Origin: Calliopum simillimum
Taxonomy: Eukaryota > Arthropoda > Insecta > Diptera > Lauxaniidae
DNA length: 64,000 nt
NCBI GenBank assembly: GCA_951812925.1
Contig: OX638368.1
Location: 79,404,909-79,468,908, forward strand
Direction: 5' to 3'
Below are positions 12,435 through 24,003 of the stretch, in pieces. The position numbers were made by a program, and so were the translations under genes. The notes below the pieces were generated by a model. It was not told where the DNA came from. It worked only from the letters and a program-made list of their open reading frames with translations, and searched no databases. Each line of letters begins with the position of its first letter. The stretch's first letter is position 1.

Positions 12435-13125
12435 CCTTAGAGCGCTATAGTCCTATCTCCATTTTTTCAATTGTTGGGAAATGCAAAAAGAAGATTTCAA
12501 ACAGTGGTTATTTAGAATTGGCTACTATTTTGATATAACGATATATGCAATAATTTTACCTACAGTATATTTTAACATAATTTAATGTTTTTAACCAATT
12601 TTATTAATTTCTAACGAAATCCCAGCCAATTAATAGTATGTCATTACTTTTACCCTTATATAGAATTGCACTACTTTTAAAATAAACAACACATTTTGTA
12701 CATTTTTTGAATTTTTTCCACTAAAATGTCGTAAAAGCCATGAAACGCGTAGAAAACACGAAAAAAACGAATTTTTTTTTTTTTTTTAATTTTTAGTTCC
12801 GACAAACAAGAGTGTAGCCTTGGGTGTAACCATATTTGTTCACTAAAATGTCGCAAAAAGTGATGAAACGCGAAGAAAACGCGAAAAAGCGAAGAATTTT
12901 TTTTAAAAATGTGACTTATTTGAATATTCAGTGGAGATAGGACAGTAGCGCTCTTGAAAAAATTGCAGTTTGGAGATAGGATTTTTCTTAATTATTGAAT
13001 ATTTTGGTATTTTAGTGGTATTTTGACATCACAGCGTTTTTCACACTGTAAAGAAGCCCACAATGATGCCATCTGCAAAAATCTCAAAATCGCTAAAGTG
13101 GAGATAGGACTATAGCGCTCTAAGG
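12435..13125. mobile_element. 691 bp MITE with CCTTAGAGCGC termini
   Basis: Terminal inverted repeats CCTTAGAGCGCTATAGTC.. and its complement are nearly perfect for ~28 bp. Both are flanked by TATCGATA (12427-12434 and 13126-13133), which fits an 8 bp target duplication but is itself a palindrome. A diverged internal copy of the TIR motif (GGAGATAGGACAGTAGCGCTC) lies at ~12932-12953. There is no coding capacity. An 8 bp duplication suggests the hAT or P superfamily; this is inference. Confidence 0.75.
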
Positions 13126-14004
13126 TATCGATATGATATTTTTTAAGTACCCAAAACTATTTATCTTCTGCACTTTAGTAAGAGATCGTAAAAATTGCCA
13201 AAAATCCAAGGTCGGCTAATGGGATGCATCTGAATGGCGCATGACTAAAAATGGATGAAAAATAGAGTTCTAGATAAAAACCAGTTTTTTTTGCTAAATG
13301 ATTTTTAAGAAAATATATTTTGCGTATTACAGATAGAATATGACTGCCTTTTTAAATAAATTAATCGTAGTTTGAGCACGGATTTCTTACGTCGACATAT
13401 TTGATAGACAAATTATGGTCACAAATCTAGAAAAAAATTGTGCTTTGGAAATCAAAAGAAAACCACAACCACATTCATATCGAGTAGAAATAATTTTTAA
13501 ATAATTCTAAGCACTCTGCAATAATTCTTGAAGCAAATGTGTAGGATTAACAGCGTTTGAAGTCAGTCCCAACAAAACCTTGATAGCTTCCTGATGCAAG
13601 GAACCTCAAAAAGCAAGCCAGTTTAATTACATTTGGTGTTCCTGTTTTTCTGTGACAGATCTTCATTTTTGGGGACAGTTCTTCGAAAATATATTTTAAG
13701 ACTTCTTTACTTACGCGAAAATTCTTTACAATGCTGCAATAAATAAATTTGCAACGCTAAACTTTATTTTGCCTTATGATGAAATTCGTGGTATTTATCT
13801 ACGTACTTACTAGGGATTTCAGTCCCGGGATTCCGGGATCCCGGGATCCCGGGATTCGAGCCTTTTTGCAGTCCCGAAAATCCCGGGATTAGTGCTACCA
13901 ATCCCGGGATTTCTTTTGTAAGTTTTTTAGGTTAGAAAAATTGTTAGAATGTTCTAAAAATCACCAATTGAACATAATAAAGAGCTGAAGTTAATCTTAG
14001 ATTG

Positions 14005-14220
14005 CAAAACGAGATGGAGTTGTCTTTTAGATATGCTGCAGCGCTTTATTATGCTTGAGAGTAGCATAAAAACAGCTTGTATTGACTTAAAGGTTTCTTC
14101 GATCCACTGTAGCGAATTTAAAATTATTAAACAATTAGCTCGTACTCTTCAATCAATCAAAATCATTATTGATATTATAAAGAAAGATAAATCTGCTTTG
14201 AGTAATATAATTTTTGCTAA
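14005..14220 (+). pseudogene. hAT transposase fragment
   Basis: The translation includes CKTRWSCLLDMLQRF (from ~14005) followed by MLESSIKTACIDLK. This matches the family's typical 'TRWNS..DMLER' region in the middle of hAT transposases. Only about 75 residues remain. The DDE catalytic positions and the C-terminal dimerisation part are absent here, and reading is lost where a MITE enters near 14223. Confidence 0.65.
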
Positions 14221-14223
14221 AAG

Positions 14224-14531
14224 GCACTTCAGACTAGTTCTCTTATGTTTTTCTGTATGAGTTTTTCTCTGACTGTCAATTTTTTATTGTTTTTAATTTA
14301 TATTGTTGAAATTGTTTTAATTTTTTATTTTTCAAACAACATTTAAAAATTTGAAAACTCCTATGACTTCTATTTTCAAATAGACTCAAATCTAATGCCA
14401 AAATAACTCATATGAGTTTTCTTCTGATAAATCATTTGTGTAATAAATGTACATTCCCACTATCAGAGTTGCCATATTTGACAACTCATACGAGTTTCTG
14501 TATGACTTCTCAGATAGTCTGAAGCGGCTTT
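14224..14531. mobile_element. ~308 bp MITE with CTTCAGACTA termini
   Basis: GCACTTCAGACTAGTTCTC on the left returns complemented as GATAGTCTGAAGCGGC on the right, with further matching inside (TTTCTGTATGAGTT against AACTCATACGAGTT). No open frame is present. Target duplication is unclear. It interrupts the hAT transposase fragment. Confidence 0.6.
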
Positions 14532-15812
14532 AAGCTCGTGGAAAGGATTTTATTTGCACTTTCGTGAATCTGGCCTAAGAGCGACGATGTTTTTAGTGGT
14601 AACATTTTTTTTTCACCCAAAGGTCAGAACCAGAAATTTTTGAAAATTTCTTGTTTTTTCCATGATTCGAAAAAAAATAATTTTTCATGTCTCTGAAATC
14701 ATTTAAAGGATATGGATGAGATGTGGTATGTGTATTAAGAGTCACAGGACAAATAATGTCTGAGGGAAAAATGGGCGGTCCCACGTCCTTAAAAAAGTAT
14801 CATACCTCTGAAACTATCTAATGCACATAGATGAGTTTTGGTGCGCATATAATTTGCATCGGAACAATTTACATTCATTGGTTTAATTGGAAATGCTCTG
14901 CCCTCCGTACAAAAGAAGGTGTCGCAACGCACACCGGGAAATGCTAGTCGCTCATAAAATTTACTAAATGTGTCGTTTATTTGAATAGTAGTGCAATTCC
15001 ATATAATTTGTTAAATTGATTTTGTTAAAAATTAATAAAATTAGTTTTTAACACAAAATTTGTTAAAATATACTAAGGTAAAATTATTGCATGTATAGTT
15101 TTTTCAAAATCGCAGCCAATGTACCTTTATGCTTGTTTTTGAAGCAAATAAATATTTATGAATTTTTGTTTTTTAAAAAAGGCGTGAATTGCTCAATAAA
15201 ATGTACCTGCTTTAAGAAATTGTTATTTTTAAATAAAATATCTTTGTAGGGGTGTAGTAGGGGTATATAAGACAAAATATTAGGAATTTTTAATACTAAA
15301 TTCTGTTCTATTTACGAAGAAAACAAAATTCATACAAATCCCGAAAAATCCCGGGATCCCGGGATTCAAAAATTTCTGATCCCGAAATCCCGGGATCGCA
15401 AAAAGTCCAAAAATTGGAATCCCTAGTACTTACGCGCTTAAAATTCCGTTATTTATCCGAAGAGAACGATAATTTTCATAACTCTTTCGTCGGAAAAATA
15501 ACAAAATCCATCACAACCAATAAATTCAAAAAAAGAACTTGCACTCAATTTTTAAACGACAGAAAATTTCAAGTGACAAACTTGACTGTAAATTCGTTTG
15601 TTTTCGTTTTACAGAAATACAATTTTTTCAATATAAAAATCAAATATCACAACCAATTCGAATATAAAATAACTCATTCGCTCATTTTCGAATATAAAAT
15701 ATTCAATCGCTCTCACTTTGTTGTCGTTTTTCGTTTTAGTGAATACAAAATATTGAGCTTTTTGATTTCTAGTCACTTTTCAGTCGAAAAGTGAGAGTTT
15801 TCGAGATAGAGA

Positions 15813-16812
15813 ATTAGGGCATTAGTTTATAATTGAAGTATTGAGTCGGCATTTTTGTACGATTTCTGATAGAAATCATCATTTATTACTAAGTTTAATA
15901 TGCTCTTGGCTTATTTTAAGAAAGGGTGAGTCCCAAGGGGGATTAAAAGGAGGAAATATACCCCTTACCTGTCACCCTTCTCTTAAAAATTTTTTTTTTT
16001 GGAATTTAAGAAGACTGTAAGCTTAAAATTGATAAATATATTGTAAAACGTTGCAGAATGTAAAGAACTAAAAATATTTTTTTTCTCAGTTTTTCTACAG
16101 GAAAAAATTCATAGAAAAAAAGTTCTCAAAAAAAGCAGTAGGGACTTTGCATTTCGATTAAGCATACTTGGCCACATATTATATTGGAAAATAATTAAAA
16201 TCAGAAAATGTATTTTTAATGTCAAAGTTTGTAAAATTTATCGATTTAGGCTTTTTGAGCTTAAATTTTCGAAAAATCACCATAATTCACCTATCATACA
16301 TAAAAACTCAAACAAATGTTTTTTTAAAAGCTAAATGCTTGTACATTTTGACAAAATGCTATTGTATCTTGATATATTTCGATGCAAACGAATTAAAAAT
16401 AGAGTTCCAAAAAAGTCAACTTATTTTGTCCCGTCAAAAACCACAATATGAAAAAGTTTATAAAAAAAAGTTCTCAAAAAAAGCAGTAGGGACTTTGCAT
16501 TTCGATCAAGCATACTTGGCCACATATTATATTGAAAAATAATGAAAATCAGAAAATGTATTTTTTTTTTTTAATGTCAAAGTTTGCAATTTTTCAATTT
16601 TTACCATTTTTTTTTAAATATTTGAAAAATCACTATAATTCACATAAAATCGGCAAAAAAAAAAAAAAATATTTTTAACAAAGTAGAAACAATATACTTT
16701 CTAACGATATGCTACATTAGTGGATCGGGCTTAAAACAAATTAACTAGAGCGTTTATCAAGCAGTTTCTAATTTTAAAAGTTCTGTAAAGCATTTTTTCT
16801 GTTTAAAGTCTA
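15813..16812. repeat. AT-rich region with a ~120 bp direct repeat pair
   Basis: A block around 'gttctcaaaaaaagcagtag...cttggccacatatta' occurs at ~16120-16235 and again at ~16467-16585, about 347 bp apart and ~95% alike. A small hairpin, 'aagaaagggtgag ... cacccttctctt', lies at 15918-15988. No gene was recognised; the frame 16219-16542 only spans the repeats. Confidence 0.6.
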
Positions 16813-16968
16813 CCCAGTGTGCCAGACGGTTCATATCTCTGCTTTTTTACCCGTTACGGATCCGTTACTGATCAGTTACTGATCCGTTTGCGGGAGAAAT
16901 TCCAAAAAAAAAAGATTCGCTTCGTAACGGATAAAAAAGCGGAAATTTGAACCGTCTGGCACACTGGG
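16813..16968. mobile_element. 156 bp mariner-like MITE
   Basis: Terminal inverted repeats of ~47 bp start CCCAGTGTGCCAGACGG. The element is flanked by TA on both sides (16811-16812, 16969-16970), as expected for Tc1/mariner transposition. The middle has tandem 'CCGTTAC' words. It has no coding capacity. Confidence 0.82.
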
Positions 16969-17498
16969 TAACTTTGGGCTCACTGTGTTGCTAAACCAAA
17001 ACAAAATTTAAACTTTTATAGTTTTTTTTTTTTCCGTCCCTAAGTATTATCTGACGATTGGCGTAAACATTTTTTGAATCCATAGCACTTTCAAATTTTA
17101 CCTACTTATGGCCACAATCTCCCATTGTGAAGCGTCACGATTGGTGTATTTTATTTATTTTTTGTTCAATATAACGAATTTCATTTCTTAACTATATAAT
17201 AATTTTGTATCAATTAAGTACAGAGGAGATTGGGGAGTTGTGCGACAGGTTTGGTTTCAGGAAAAAAAACTATGAAATTAATTTTTCTTTAGCATCTCAG
17301 TATATAGAATCTCTAGTATGCCTCAAAACACAACTTCTGGGTAAAGGGTTCGGTTGAAATTTAAAAAAATCTAAAAGTTATGCTTGTTAGCGCACTCGTT
17401 TTGGGGAGTTGTGCAACACGGAGGGAGTTGTGCAACACAGCAAGGAAAATCACATAGAATATTCTTTATTAAATTAACTCTTTGATTGCAGTCACTAA

Positions 17499-18228
17499 GG
17501 GCCAGTTTTTCAGTGCAAGTTTAACTCATTGTCTGGTTTAAATTAAGTTTAAACTCAGGAATGAGTTTTTCAGTGAATGTTAAACGTAGTTTAAACTTAG
17601 TTTAACTGAACGATATTGGCCGTTTAAATTCCGTTTAACCTACAATTTTATTTTGACAACTGTTGATAAATAAATCAAAATTGAAATAATTAAAAAAAAA
17701 AAATAAAACGAAAAAAGAAACAAATTAATAAATGAATGAAAAAATACCATATTTTGTAAGAGAAAAAATTTTTTTAGTTGTTCTGAAGTTTATTTTTCGT
17801 CTTTTATTATTTTTAAAATAAGAAATTCACAAACTTCACTTTAATTTTTCAGCAAATTCTACATAAACTATATAAAAACAATCTAGGGCACATTTTTCAG
17901 CATCGAGATTACGACGTTCCGCGTTCCACTGCTTTATTGTTGCTGATGCTGCTCCTGATATTTTCTTGGCTTTCCAGAGGAATCAACAGGATTTTATGGA
18001 AATTTTTCTAAAAATTTAATTTTTCGCTGCGAGTTGTCAAAAAAATTTAATATTTATACGTCAAAAGCTTGTCATATTTCAGTAATGCCTACTAAAAATC
18101 AAAGTAACGAGTTAAAATTAAACTCGCACTGAAAAAGTCATTTCATAGTTAAGCGAGTTTAACCATTTAAACGAGTTTAATAAAATTTAGTTTAATCGAA
18201 GTTTAAACTTGCACTGAAAAACTGGCCC
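17499..18228. mobile_element. 730 bp PIF/Harbinger-type MITE
   Basis: It begins GGGCCAGTTTTTCAGTGC and ends with the complement, flanked by TAA on both sides (17496-17498, 18229-18231), the 3 bp TWA duplication typical of PIF/Harbinger. Subterminal 'GTTTAAACTT' words repeat near both ends. No transposase is present. Confidence 0.85.
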
Positions 18229-18491
18229 TAAGGCATTGAAATCACTCGCTGGTTTGCTGGTCTCACGATAGTTATGACGTGGCATGATGACTACCTACAA
18301 AAATCACGAAAAACCACGAATAAAATCAAGAAAAATACTAAATTTGTTGAAGAAAATCGATTAAATTGCATGAAACATACGAATGATCAAATTACTGAAA
18401 CAACAATAACAACACATGATCTGTCTGCTGCGTCTCCTGATTCGCATGATTCTGCTGTTGTTTTCAATTCTTCGGTTGCTGCTTCTGCTGT

Positions 18492-19102
18492 CAAAAGCAG
18501 GAGCTCTTTTAGAAGATCAACACATTAAAATTCCAGCACCGCTTCAACATTTCTTCTCTTTAAAGAACGCTCAAATGTTCTCAGTAGCGAATAGACGCTG
18601 GGAACAATCCCCAACCAGTGCTATAACAAAGTATTTTTGGCCTTGTTTTCACAAAGCAGATTTTTCCAAATATTTACTATCTCTGACGAGGAGTGAGTGC
18701 AGCCTGCTGACTAGAGTTGTGACTGGTCATTGTCTAATTGGTCATCATGCCTTTAGACTGGGCATAGTCTCCAACAACTGGTGCAGAAACTGCCACGAGC
18801 CTGAGGAAGAGGAAACAATTGAACACCTTTTATGTCTTTGTCCTGCTCTTGCAAGAACTAGACTGAAATGCTTTGGTCGGCCATTTTTTAATTCCCTAAA
18901 AGAACTCACTAAAATTCACCTAAGTGACATTAAAAGATTCGCAGTGCTCACAGGATCCTTCAGTTTGGACAAACACCATATTGAAAGGACCAGAGTTTAT
19001 GAATAGACGTTAATAAGAGAGTTTGTGGTATCACTATGGACCCTTGCGGTCTATGTGTGGCAATATTGCCGCCACCCTAACCTAACCTAACCTAACCTAA
19101 CC
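18492..19102 (+). mobile_element. 5'-truncated LOA/R1-like LINE with (CCTAA)n tail
   Basis: It is flanked by exact 12 bp target duplications TGCTTCTGCTGT (18480-18491 and 19103-19114). It encodes the C-terminal end of an ORF2 and ends in about five copies of CCTAA (19074-19102) instead of poly(A). The unit matches the insect telomere repeat TTAGG read on the other strand. Confidence 0.85.
18535..19006 (+). pseudogene. C-terminal fragment of LOA/R1-like ORF2
   Basis: About 155 residues are open. The C-terminal cysteine motif is clear: CRNCHEPEEEETIEHLLCLC (C-x2-C ... H-x4-C), preceded by LLTRVVTGHCLIGHHAFRLG. This combination is typical of the 3' end of R1, LOA and I-type ORF2 proteins. RT and endonuclease are missing because of 5' truncation. 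Confidence 0.78.
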
Positions 19103-19790
19103 TGCTTCTGCTGTTGATGTTGATGCAGGTGTTTCTTCTGCTGCTATTTCGTCTCTTTCAATTGTAAACAATGCTTCTAACTCGCAAGTTTCTATGTCTG
19201 ATACATTTCTCCCCCCCCCCCCCACTATTGCGGGTATTGATGCATCGGCTGCTACTCTTTCTGACTTAATTACTTTCCGCGCAAATTCATGTTCTCCTGC
19301 ACCGCTCTCTTTACTTGCGCCGAATGTTGTTTCTCTTTCATCTTACTCGGAGCATCAGTGGAATGAAGTTAGAAGAAAGAAACAAAAACGTGCAATTGTT
19401 GTTGGTAATAATTCAAGTGCTGAACTTGGAGTTATTAATAAAAAAAAAATGGTATCATTTATCAAACCTTCGGAATCAGAATCGAATATCATCGAATATG
19501 TATCTAGACGAGAAAAATAAAGATATCAACATAATTTAAATGAAGTTTTAAAGAAAAAGATTAGAACTTTAAGAAACTGTATTGAATTTTACGTATGAAT
19601 GTTCTATATTCTAGTTATATAACTTCAAAATATAGCAAAAACGGTATTTTTTTCTTGTTTAGTCTAAAATATCTCAAAAACCGTATAAGATACAGTAAAT
19701 TAAAGGCCGGATTCGAATTCAGCATTGCAAAATAAATTAAATGTAACTATTTTGATATTTGTTTGTTCTGTTTTTTTTTTCTTAATTTTT

Positions 19791-20552
19791 ATACCCTACA
19801 CCCAGGGTATATTCACTTTGTCCTTCCGTTTGTAACGCAGAGAAGGAGGCGTGGCAGATATAGAAAAGTATATATATTCTTGATCAGCGTCACCTCCTGA
19901 GTCGATATAGCCATGTCCGTCTGTCTGGCTGGCTGGGTGGCTGGCTGGCTGGGTGGCTGGCTGTGTGTTGAAATACACTTTTTGGGAAAACTGAGCAAGA
20001 TAATTCAATGAAATTTGGTACACTGCCTCCGTCGTCAAAGTTAGCTCGGGGGATTGAAAATGAGCAAAATCGGTCAACAGACCGCCCATACAAAAATTAT
20101 ATTCAAAATGCAATTTTATGAGTATTTTTCACGACAATGCAACCACAATACACATAAGTACTACAAATTGTAAGCGCAAGCTCTGATAAAAAACTGAGCG
20201 AATTCGGACAAGAGGGCGTGGCACCTCCCATACAAGCAAAAGCTTCAAAACGCTATACTGAAAGCGTTTTTTGAGATATTCGAACCAACTTCGACTCAGA
20301 CACTAAAAATTATAAATGAAAGCTCTCAGCAAAAATTGGTTGAAATCGTACAAGGGGGCGTGGCACCTCCCATATAAGCAAAAGTTTCAAAATGCTATAC
20401 TGAAAAAGTTTTTTGAGATAATCCAACTAAATTTCACTCTGACACTAAAAACTATAAATGCAAGCTCTGAACAAAAACTGGGTGTACTCGGACAAGAGGG
20501 CGTGGCACCTCTCATATAAGCAAAATTTTCAAAATATTGCAGTGTAGGGTAT
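19791..20552. mobile_element. Tandem-module element with ATACCCTACAC termini
   Basis: An 11 bp inverted terminal pair, ATACCCTACAC / GTGTAGGGTAT, bounds three ~143 bp modules (20173, 20320, 20461). Each contains 'AAGCTCTGA..AAAAACTG', 'GGCGTGGCACCTCCCAT' and 'TTTTTTGAGATA'. A (GGCT)n stretch lies at 19926-19968. No protein is encoded: the frames rich in 'PASQ' come from the GGCT repeat. It separates the start of LINE A ORF2 from the endonuclease part. Confidence 0.65.
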
Positions 20553-20771
20553 TTATTTTTTGGCCAGGCCAAAATTTACACCCTTACTAGTTTTAATTTT
20601 ATATGGTTTTCATGCAAGTGCATACCATGAACACAAAAATGTGCATAACTAGCGAAGACGAGCAGCTAGGATTTTAATTTTAACATTTTTTTAATCTAGA
20701 AACAATAAACTTTCTGCATTAGCCGATTTTGGATCCATTTTAGCTCCACTTTCCCCCTTCTCAAGTTCACC

Positions 20772-21753
20772 GTGTCTCTTTATATAACAGTTTCGTATAT
20801 TCCACCAAATAGTGCTGTTGACTTATATAATAAACATATGGATAACATTTCGTCTTTATTTAATAGTATTCTTTATGTTAAAAATCAATTAATGGTTTTT
20901 GGTGATTTCAATCTTGGTGGTGTTCAGTGGGTACCTTTGTCTGATGATAATTACACTAGTTTACAAATGATTAAAAAAAATTTTCCCATTAAATGCCATT
21001 ATTCTTTTTATATGTAAAATAGGTTGCTGATTCCGAAGATCGCATTATTTTTTTTTTTATTTCGTGTCCTTTTCGAGATATCGGTCATTTTCGGTTTTTG
21101 GTCCAAAAAAAAAAAAAATATAGTTCCACTTAAATACAAATATCTCAAGAACCAATGTTTGTGTTTAAACGTATGTGTGCAGTAAACGAAAAAAATAGGC
21201 AAAAGCGCGTTTTAGTAATTTATCAATGAATTGTATACATTTTTTACATTTTTCCATCGATTTTCTTAAATAGTATCTTATTTGGTTTACAAATATATAG
21301 ACTATGATATTAAGAAACAAAATGATTTTTAAAATTTTTTTTTTCTTGTATAAATCTGCAGTTGATTTTGATTTTTTCTTAATTTTTTCGGAAAAAAAGG
21401 TTTTTTTTTAGAAATCAATGTATTTCGCCGAAACTAACATGCCAATCAAAAAGTAATGTGGACATCATTTGTAAATAATTTAATTACCCTTAATATGACA
21501 TTTAATACGTTTAAACACAAACATTGGTTCTTGAGATATTTGTATTTAAGGATTTTCGGAATCAGCAGCCCATTTTACATTTAAAATGAATAATGGCATT
21601 CACTGGGAATTTTGGCTGTAAACTAGCGTTATTTATCCCCATTTAATGTATCCAATAATATTGAATTATGTGTCATTGATAAAGTTCTAGAGATGGGACT
21701 TGTTCAGATAAATAATTGTTTTAACTTACTTAAAAGTCTTTTGGACTTAATTT
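20772..21753 (+). pseudogene. LINE A endonuclease fragment
   Basis: The translation VSYIPPNS ... LMVFGDFNLGGVQWVPL is the conserved late part of the apurinic-like endonuclease of non-LTR elements; GDFN is the catalytic-site region. It is cut at 20984 by a MITE and resumes at ~21614 with 'LLDLIFVSSN...APLSPSNAHHF', the end of the domain (typically 'SDH' near here). Frameshifts occur around 21830. Confidence 0.7.
20985..21607. mobile_element. 623 bp MITE with CCCATTAAATG ends
   Basis: The ~50 bp termini are inverted copies: CCCATTAAATGCCATTATT against AATAATGGCATTCACTGGG, and further inside AGGTTGCTGATTCCGAA against TTCGGAATCAGCAGCCC. AATTTT flanks both sides (20979-20984, 21608-21613) and may be a 6 bp duplication. 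The inner part is T-rich with no open frame. Confidence 0.75.
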
Positions 21754-22826
21754 TTGTCTCTAGTAATATTAATCATGAAATTGTTGAATCTATTGCTCCA
21801 TTGTCACCATCAAATGCTCATCATTTTACCTATTGAATTAAATGTTTCTTTTTTTAAATTTGCAAATATTCATACTGATTTAAAATTTTCGAACTTTAAT
21901 TTTAAAGCTTGTAATTTTGAAATTGTAAATAACTCTTTTTATTGCATTGATTGGGATAATTTGTTTCATAATTTGGATACTGATTCGTGTTTTAATGTTT
22001 TTAAATCAGCAGTTTCTGAAGTTTGTAAAGAACATATACCTAAGTGTAGGGATTTTTCTTTTAGGTGCCCATGGTATAACAGAGGTCTTCTTAAACTAAG
22101 AAACCTGCGGTCTAAATTTTATAAAATGTTCATATGTACTAATAATGAATTTTACTTTTTGAAATATAGGCATTATATGAGAGAGTTCAACTTTCTGGAT
22201 AAGTTCCTATACCGTCAGTATATTTCGAGATTTGAAAGAAATATTAATCAAATCCAAAATTTTTTTGGCGTTTCATTAAGTCAAAATGTGGATGTTCAAA
22301 TATTCCATCTTCTATGGTTTTGAATAATCAACTGTCGGATGAGGCGATCTGTACTGCAAATCTTTTTGCTGACTTTTTTAAGTCTAACTTTGAATTGGAT
22401 AATATCAACAATAATTTTAATTCCCCTTTAAATTTTGGATCCCTTTCCTTAACTGTTACGGATGTTTTGAATGGAATTAATAATTTAAAAAACTCGACTT
22501 CAGTTGACACTGATGGGTTTTCTGCATTTTTCATTAAAAATAGCGCTATTTATTTAGCATATCCTATAATGTTAATATTTAACTCTTCTTTGCGTTGTGG
22601 TGTTGTTATTAATGCATGGAAAACGTCTTTTATCACACCTGTGTTTAAGTCTGGTGCAAAAAATAATGTTGCTTATTATAGACCTATTTTGAAGTTAACC
22701 ACAATCTCAAAACTGTTTGAGGCTATTGTTAAAGAGAAACTGTCTTTTATGGTTAAAAACATAATTTCCCCTTGTCAACATGGGTTTGTTTCGGGACGCT
22801 CTACTGTGTCTAATTTAGCATTATTC

Positions 22827-24003
22827 TAGTGATGGGAACTATCGAGTTATTCGATAGTTTGCAAAAATTCATTCATTCGATTGTTTTGAAAAAATCATTC
22901 ATGAACGATTTTTAGTAATGAACGAAAACGACTGAATGAAAAAATCACTCATGAACGATTTCTAGTAATAACGAAAACGACTGAATGAATAAATCATTCA
23001 TGAACGATTTTTAGTAATGAACGAAAATGATTGAATTCTTTTGTTTTTAGCTATGAATAAGTCATGAACGAAAACGATTGAATTGATTTTGTTTCACCCT
23101 ATGGCTTTTCCAGAGCTTTCTCCAAGGCTGGTCAAATCATTAACGACAGAAGAAGAAGGCTAAAAGGGCAAAAGTTGGATCAAATTATTTTTTTAAACAG
23201 TAATCTTGGCTTTCAATTGTTTACTTTAGTTTTTTTAACTTTTTAAGAAAAATGTATTTGTTTTAGTCACTTACTGTTTTTTTCATTAAAAATTTGCATT
23301 CAATCCCAACGGGAAGAAATGAAGCTGCTTCCAAAAAGAGCGCAATAGAAGCACATCTCTGGTAGCATACAAAATTTTTCAAATTCTATTTTTTTTATTG
23401 CTTATAAAAGTTAATAAGTCTTCCAAAAGTTACAGAAAAAAAGTAATTTTTGTGAAATAGAACTTAAAATTTTGAAAAACTTCCACGGAAGCTTATTTCA
23501 TAAGCTTTCAAATATGTGCTTTCACGGAAGCGTATTTGAAGCGTATTTCATGTGCTTCTGAAGATGTGCATCTCCGCTAGGACATGCTGTGTTAAAAAAG
23601 ATAAGCAGTGAAAACAACACTTCTTGCTTCCCTAGAAGCGAAACTGAAGTCGTTTCAATGCGCTTCCGTTTCCCGTTGGGATGTATTAAATATACTTAAT
23701 AAATCTCTTAGCTAAGCGAATTTAATAAATTTTGAATCAAATAATTCAACAAAAAAATTTAATACATTTTAAGTCATATTTTCTTTAGTTTTCGGCCATA
23801 CATTTTATACTAAATAAGTACATACAGTTTTTTAAAATCCTTAGTACCTTATTTTAAAGAATGATATAAATTCTAAATGAGGAAATTCGCCAGAAAATTT
23901 CATTCAGTAAAATCGTTCATGAACGAAAAAAATCATTCGATAGTCAAATTCATTCAGTTACTATCTATCGATAGTCGAAATCATTCGATAGTTCCCATCA
24001 CTA
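22827..24003 (+). mobile_element. hAT element with TAGTGATGGGAAC termini
   Basis: Exact 8 bp target duplications CATTATTC (22819-22826 and 24004-24011) bound termini TAGTGATGGGAACTATCGA and its complement. The left part has ~59 bp tandem units of 'TCATGAACGATTTTTAGTAATGAACGAAAA' type (22890-23070). A transposase C-terminal remnant is at ~23100-23212. The rest is AT-rich. Confidence 0.88.
23100..23212 (+). pseudogene. hAT transposase C-terminal (dimerisation) fragment
   Basis: One frame reads FSKAGQIINDRRRRLKGQK followed by LDQIIFLNSN. This matches the hAT dimerisation-domain signature (ERxFSxAG..I...R..L, then LIFLNSN). About 35 residues remain. Its presence ties the terminal repeats of this element to the hAT superfamily. 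Confidence 0.7.

Larger units (their letters stand above)
13811..15425 (+). mobile_element. Non-autonomous hAT element with CCCGGGAT subterminal repeats
   Basis: Exact 8 bp target duplications GTACTTAC (13803-13810 and 15426-15433) bound an element that starts TAGGGATT and ends AATCCCTA. Both ends carry clusters of CCCGGGAT palindromes (13826-13912 and 15342-15396). An internal transposase remnant lies at ~14005-14220 and a second MITE at ~14224-14531. Around 14680-14840 a 'gggcggtcccac...ctctgaaactat' module resembles the inner modules of FB1. Confidence 0.88.
11543..15812. mobile_element. Large weak inverted-repeat element of unknown class
   Basis: A ~26 bp sequence (ATGTCCTAATTCTCTATC...) at ~11543-11570 recurs reverse-complemented at ~15793-15818 with one mismatch. 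Both ends are followed inward by TTTTCG/CACTC-rich low-complexity sequence (for example 15600-15800). Between them lie AT-rich DNA, a 691 bp MITE (12435-13125) and a hAT copy (13811-15425). The frames at 12006-12233 and 15414-15794 have no recognisable domain. It may be an old DNA transposon whose genes are gone. Confidence 0.45.
18274..19520 (+). pseudogene. LINE A ORF1 (split by a LOA-like insertion)
   Basis: The frame from ATG 18274 reads a basic, then Ser/Ala/Val-rich protein to ~18491. It resumes without loss of frame at 19115 (…SSVAASAV joined to DVDAGVSSAA) and runs to 19520. The later part has a proline run (PPPP) and a basic segment, WNEVRRKKQKRAIVV, as is common in LINE nucleic-acid-binding ORF1 proteins. 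I see no CCHC knuckle or PHD motif. The role as an RNA chaperone is family knowledge, not visible here. Confidence 0.6.

Noticed and set aside
19796..20113. Pro/Ala/Ser-Gln repeat protein (…QPASQPA…)
   Set aside because: It comes from a (GGCT)n microsatellite inside a non-coding tandem-module element.
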